Below the pieces are notes generated by a model. That model had not been told where the DNA came from and ran no database searches. It was given only the letters and a program-made list of their open reading frames with translations. The position numbers and the translations under genes were made by a program. Shown here piece by piece: positions 5,524-6,747 of a stretch of 6,747 bases of DNA (position 1 is the stretch's first letter; every line of letters begins with the position of its first letter). The stretch is taken from NCBI GenBank assembly GCA_016763875.1, contig JAESSZ010000176.1:1-6747 (forward strand), in the 5' to 3' direction. The DNA comes from Nannocystaceae bacterium. Its GTDB lineage: Bacteria > Myxococcota_A > Polyangia > Nannocystales > Nannocystaceae.

Positions 5524-6747
5524 TCAGGCCATCCGCGCCAGCGTCTGCTCGAGCTTGTCACGTGTGGCGCCCAACTCGATCAGGCGCGCACGTTCTTTGT
5601 CCACCACCTCGGGCGGTGCCTTGTTCACAAAACCAGCGCTTCCGAGTTTCTTCTCGAGGCTGGCAAGTTCCTTGGTGCGTTTGACCAGCTCCTTGCCCAA
5701 TCGGGCCCGTTCGACGTCGATGTCGATGCCCGCGCCTTCGAACGGAAGCACGACGTCAAATCCCTGGACCACATCGTGGCCGCCTTTGACCTCGATCGGC
5801 ACCGTGTCGACGACCACCGACGACAGTCGACCCAGATGAGTGAGAGCCGCCGCGATGCGCTGGGCGGACTGCAGACGTTGTTGGTCGGGCGCGCACAGAT
5901 GCAGCGGCACAGGCTTGGCTGGCGAGATCTTGAACTGCGCCTTGAGGCTACGGGCTGCACTGACAAAGTCCGCCAGCAGCGCGAGATCTGCTCGTGCTTC
6001 CTTGACCGACGGATCGTCGAGCATCGCCGTGTACGCCTCGACGTTGGGGTACGTCTCGAGCATGAGGCTGTCCTTAGCCCCGCTGACCTTCGGCAGTTTC
6101 TGCCAGATTTCCTCAGTGATGAACGGAAGCATCGGATGCAGCGTCCGCGTCACGATGTCGAGCACGGTCAGCAGCGTGCACCGGGTCGCGTTGGCAACGG
6201 CTTGGTCCTCGCTCCGCAGCGCGGGCTTGGCGAGTTCCAAGTACCAGTCGCACAACTCGTGCCACACGAACTGGTAGCCGGCGTGTGCAGCCAAGTCGAG
6301 TCGGAAGTCGCCCAAGTGAGCGTTGACCTCGCAAACGACCTCGCCCGCGCGCGACAAAATCCAACGATCGGCGGCCGGCAACGTATCCCAGCGACCCGCA
6401 GCCACCACGTCACGCTGAAACGCATCCAGGTCGACAGGCGACTCAGAGACATTCATCAACGAAAACCGTGCCGCGTTCCAAAGCTTGTTGCAAAAGTTCC
6501 GATAGCCCTGAACCCGCGGCTGGGAGAACACGATCCCTTGGTCCTGGCCGGCCATCGTGCACAAGTAGAACCGCAGCGCGTCGGCACCGTACTCGCGCAC
6601 CAGCGCAACCGGGTCCACAACGTTGCCCTTGGACTTGGACATCTTGGTGCCGTCTTCGCCCAGCACCATGCTGTGCAGGAACACCGTGCGAAACGGGACA
6701 TCACCACCGAAGTGGATCCCGAACATCATCATGCGCGCGACCCAGAA
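5524..6747 (-). CDS. valS: Valyl-tRNA synthetase, C-terminal 407 residues (5' end beyond window)
   Basis: This is a class I aminoacyl-tRNA synthetase that charges tRNA-Val with valine in the cytoplasm. The reading frame continues to base 6747 as FWVARMMMFG, a typical internal ValRS stretch, so the ATG triplets near 6732 are not starts. Counting from the first visible residue, KMSKS (35-39, bases 6631-6645) is the ATP-binding loop of the catalytic domain and continues as KGNVVDP. RNFCNKLWNAARF (83-95) begins the anticodon-binding helical region, which includes DRWILSR (127-133), CDWYLELAK (166-174) and LHPMLPFITEEIW (203-215). A charged Lys/Glu/Arg-rich C-terminal segment (about 342-407, including FVNKAPPEVVDKERARL) is the coiled-coil arm characteristic of ValRS, which separates it from IleRS and LeuRS. 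The protein ends naturally at TGA 5524-5526. Roughly the first half (Rossmann HIGH region and editing domain) lies outside the window. Nothing is odd in the visible part. Confidence 0.97.
   Translation of the reverse strand, partial: FWVARMMMFGIHFGGDVPFRTVFLHSMVLGEDGTKMSKSKGNVVDPVALVREYGADALRFYLCTMAGQDQGIVFSQPRVQGYRNFCNKLWNAARFSLMNVSESPVDLDAFQRDVVAAGRWDTLPAADRWILSRAGEVVCEVNAHLGDFRLDLAAHAGYQFVWHELCDWYLELAKPALRSEDQAVANATRCTLLTVLDIVTRTLHPMLPFITEEIWQKLPKVSGAKDSLMLETYPNVEAYTAMLDDPSVKEARADLALLADFVSAARSLKAQFKISPAKPVPLHLCAPDQQRLQSAQRIAAALTHLGRLSSVVVDTVPIEVKGGHDVVQGFDVVLPFEGAGIDIDVERARLGKELVKRTKELASLEKKLGSAGFVNKAPPEVVDKERARLIELGATRDKLEQTLARMA

Noticed and set aside
6730..6732. ATG at 6732 (minus strand) as the start of a short stand-alone synthetase fragment
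   Set aside because: The frame continues upstream to the window edge with ValRS-like residues FWVAR, so this is an internal Met of a full gene.

Overview
The window is high-GC bacterial DNA that looks chromosomal, with tightly packed genes. It holds four protein-coding genes and no RNA genes, CRISPR arrays, transposases or phage genes that I could see. The GC-rich third codon positions, the abundance of large secreted lipoprotein hydrolases, and a penicillin-acylase-family protein beside an M13 metallopeptidase suggest a myxobacterium, perhaps of the Nannocystis/Enhygromyxa/Plesiocystis group. The host assignment is inference from gene style and was not tested by any search.

Layout, left to right. 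(1) 1-2511, plus strand: an N-terminal-nucleophile acylase of the penicillin/aculeacin/acyl-homoserine-lactone acylase family. It has a lipobox and an intact autocleavage Gly-Ser. Its true start is probably cut off by the left edge. (2) 2512-2542: a 31-base convergent junction. A 14-base tandem duplication lies across it and copies the last codon and stop of the next gene. (3) 2543-4627, minus strand: a complete M13 (neprilysin/PepO-like) zinc metallopeptidase, also with a signal sequence and an apparent lipobox, and with all the disulfide cysteines of the secreted family. (4) 4628-4764: a divergent promoter region containing a perfect 10-base palindrome. (5) 4765-5454, plus strand: a small lipoprotein of unknown function with a Ser/Ala/Pro-rich tether and a six-cysteine domain. 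(6) 5455-5523: a convergent spacer with GC-rich palindromes and a weak hairpin. (7) 5524-6747, minus strand: the C-terminal half of valyl-tRNA synthetase (valS), running off the right edge.

The first three genes all encode predicted exported, probably lipid-anchored proteins. Two are hydrolases, one for amide bonds of acylated compounds and one for peptides. Each gene is oriented opposite to its neighbour, so none forms an operon with another. Any cooperation in degrading extracellular peptides, lipopeptides or signals is inference only. valS is a housekeeping gene that happens to be adjacent. I found no convincing undescribed multi-gene system. The least explained items are the six-cysteine lipoprotein, the palindrome in the divergent promoter region and the small tandem duplication over the peptidase stop codon.
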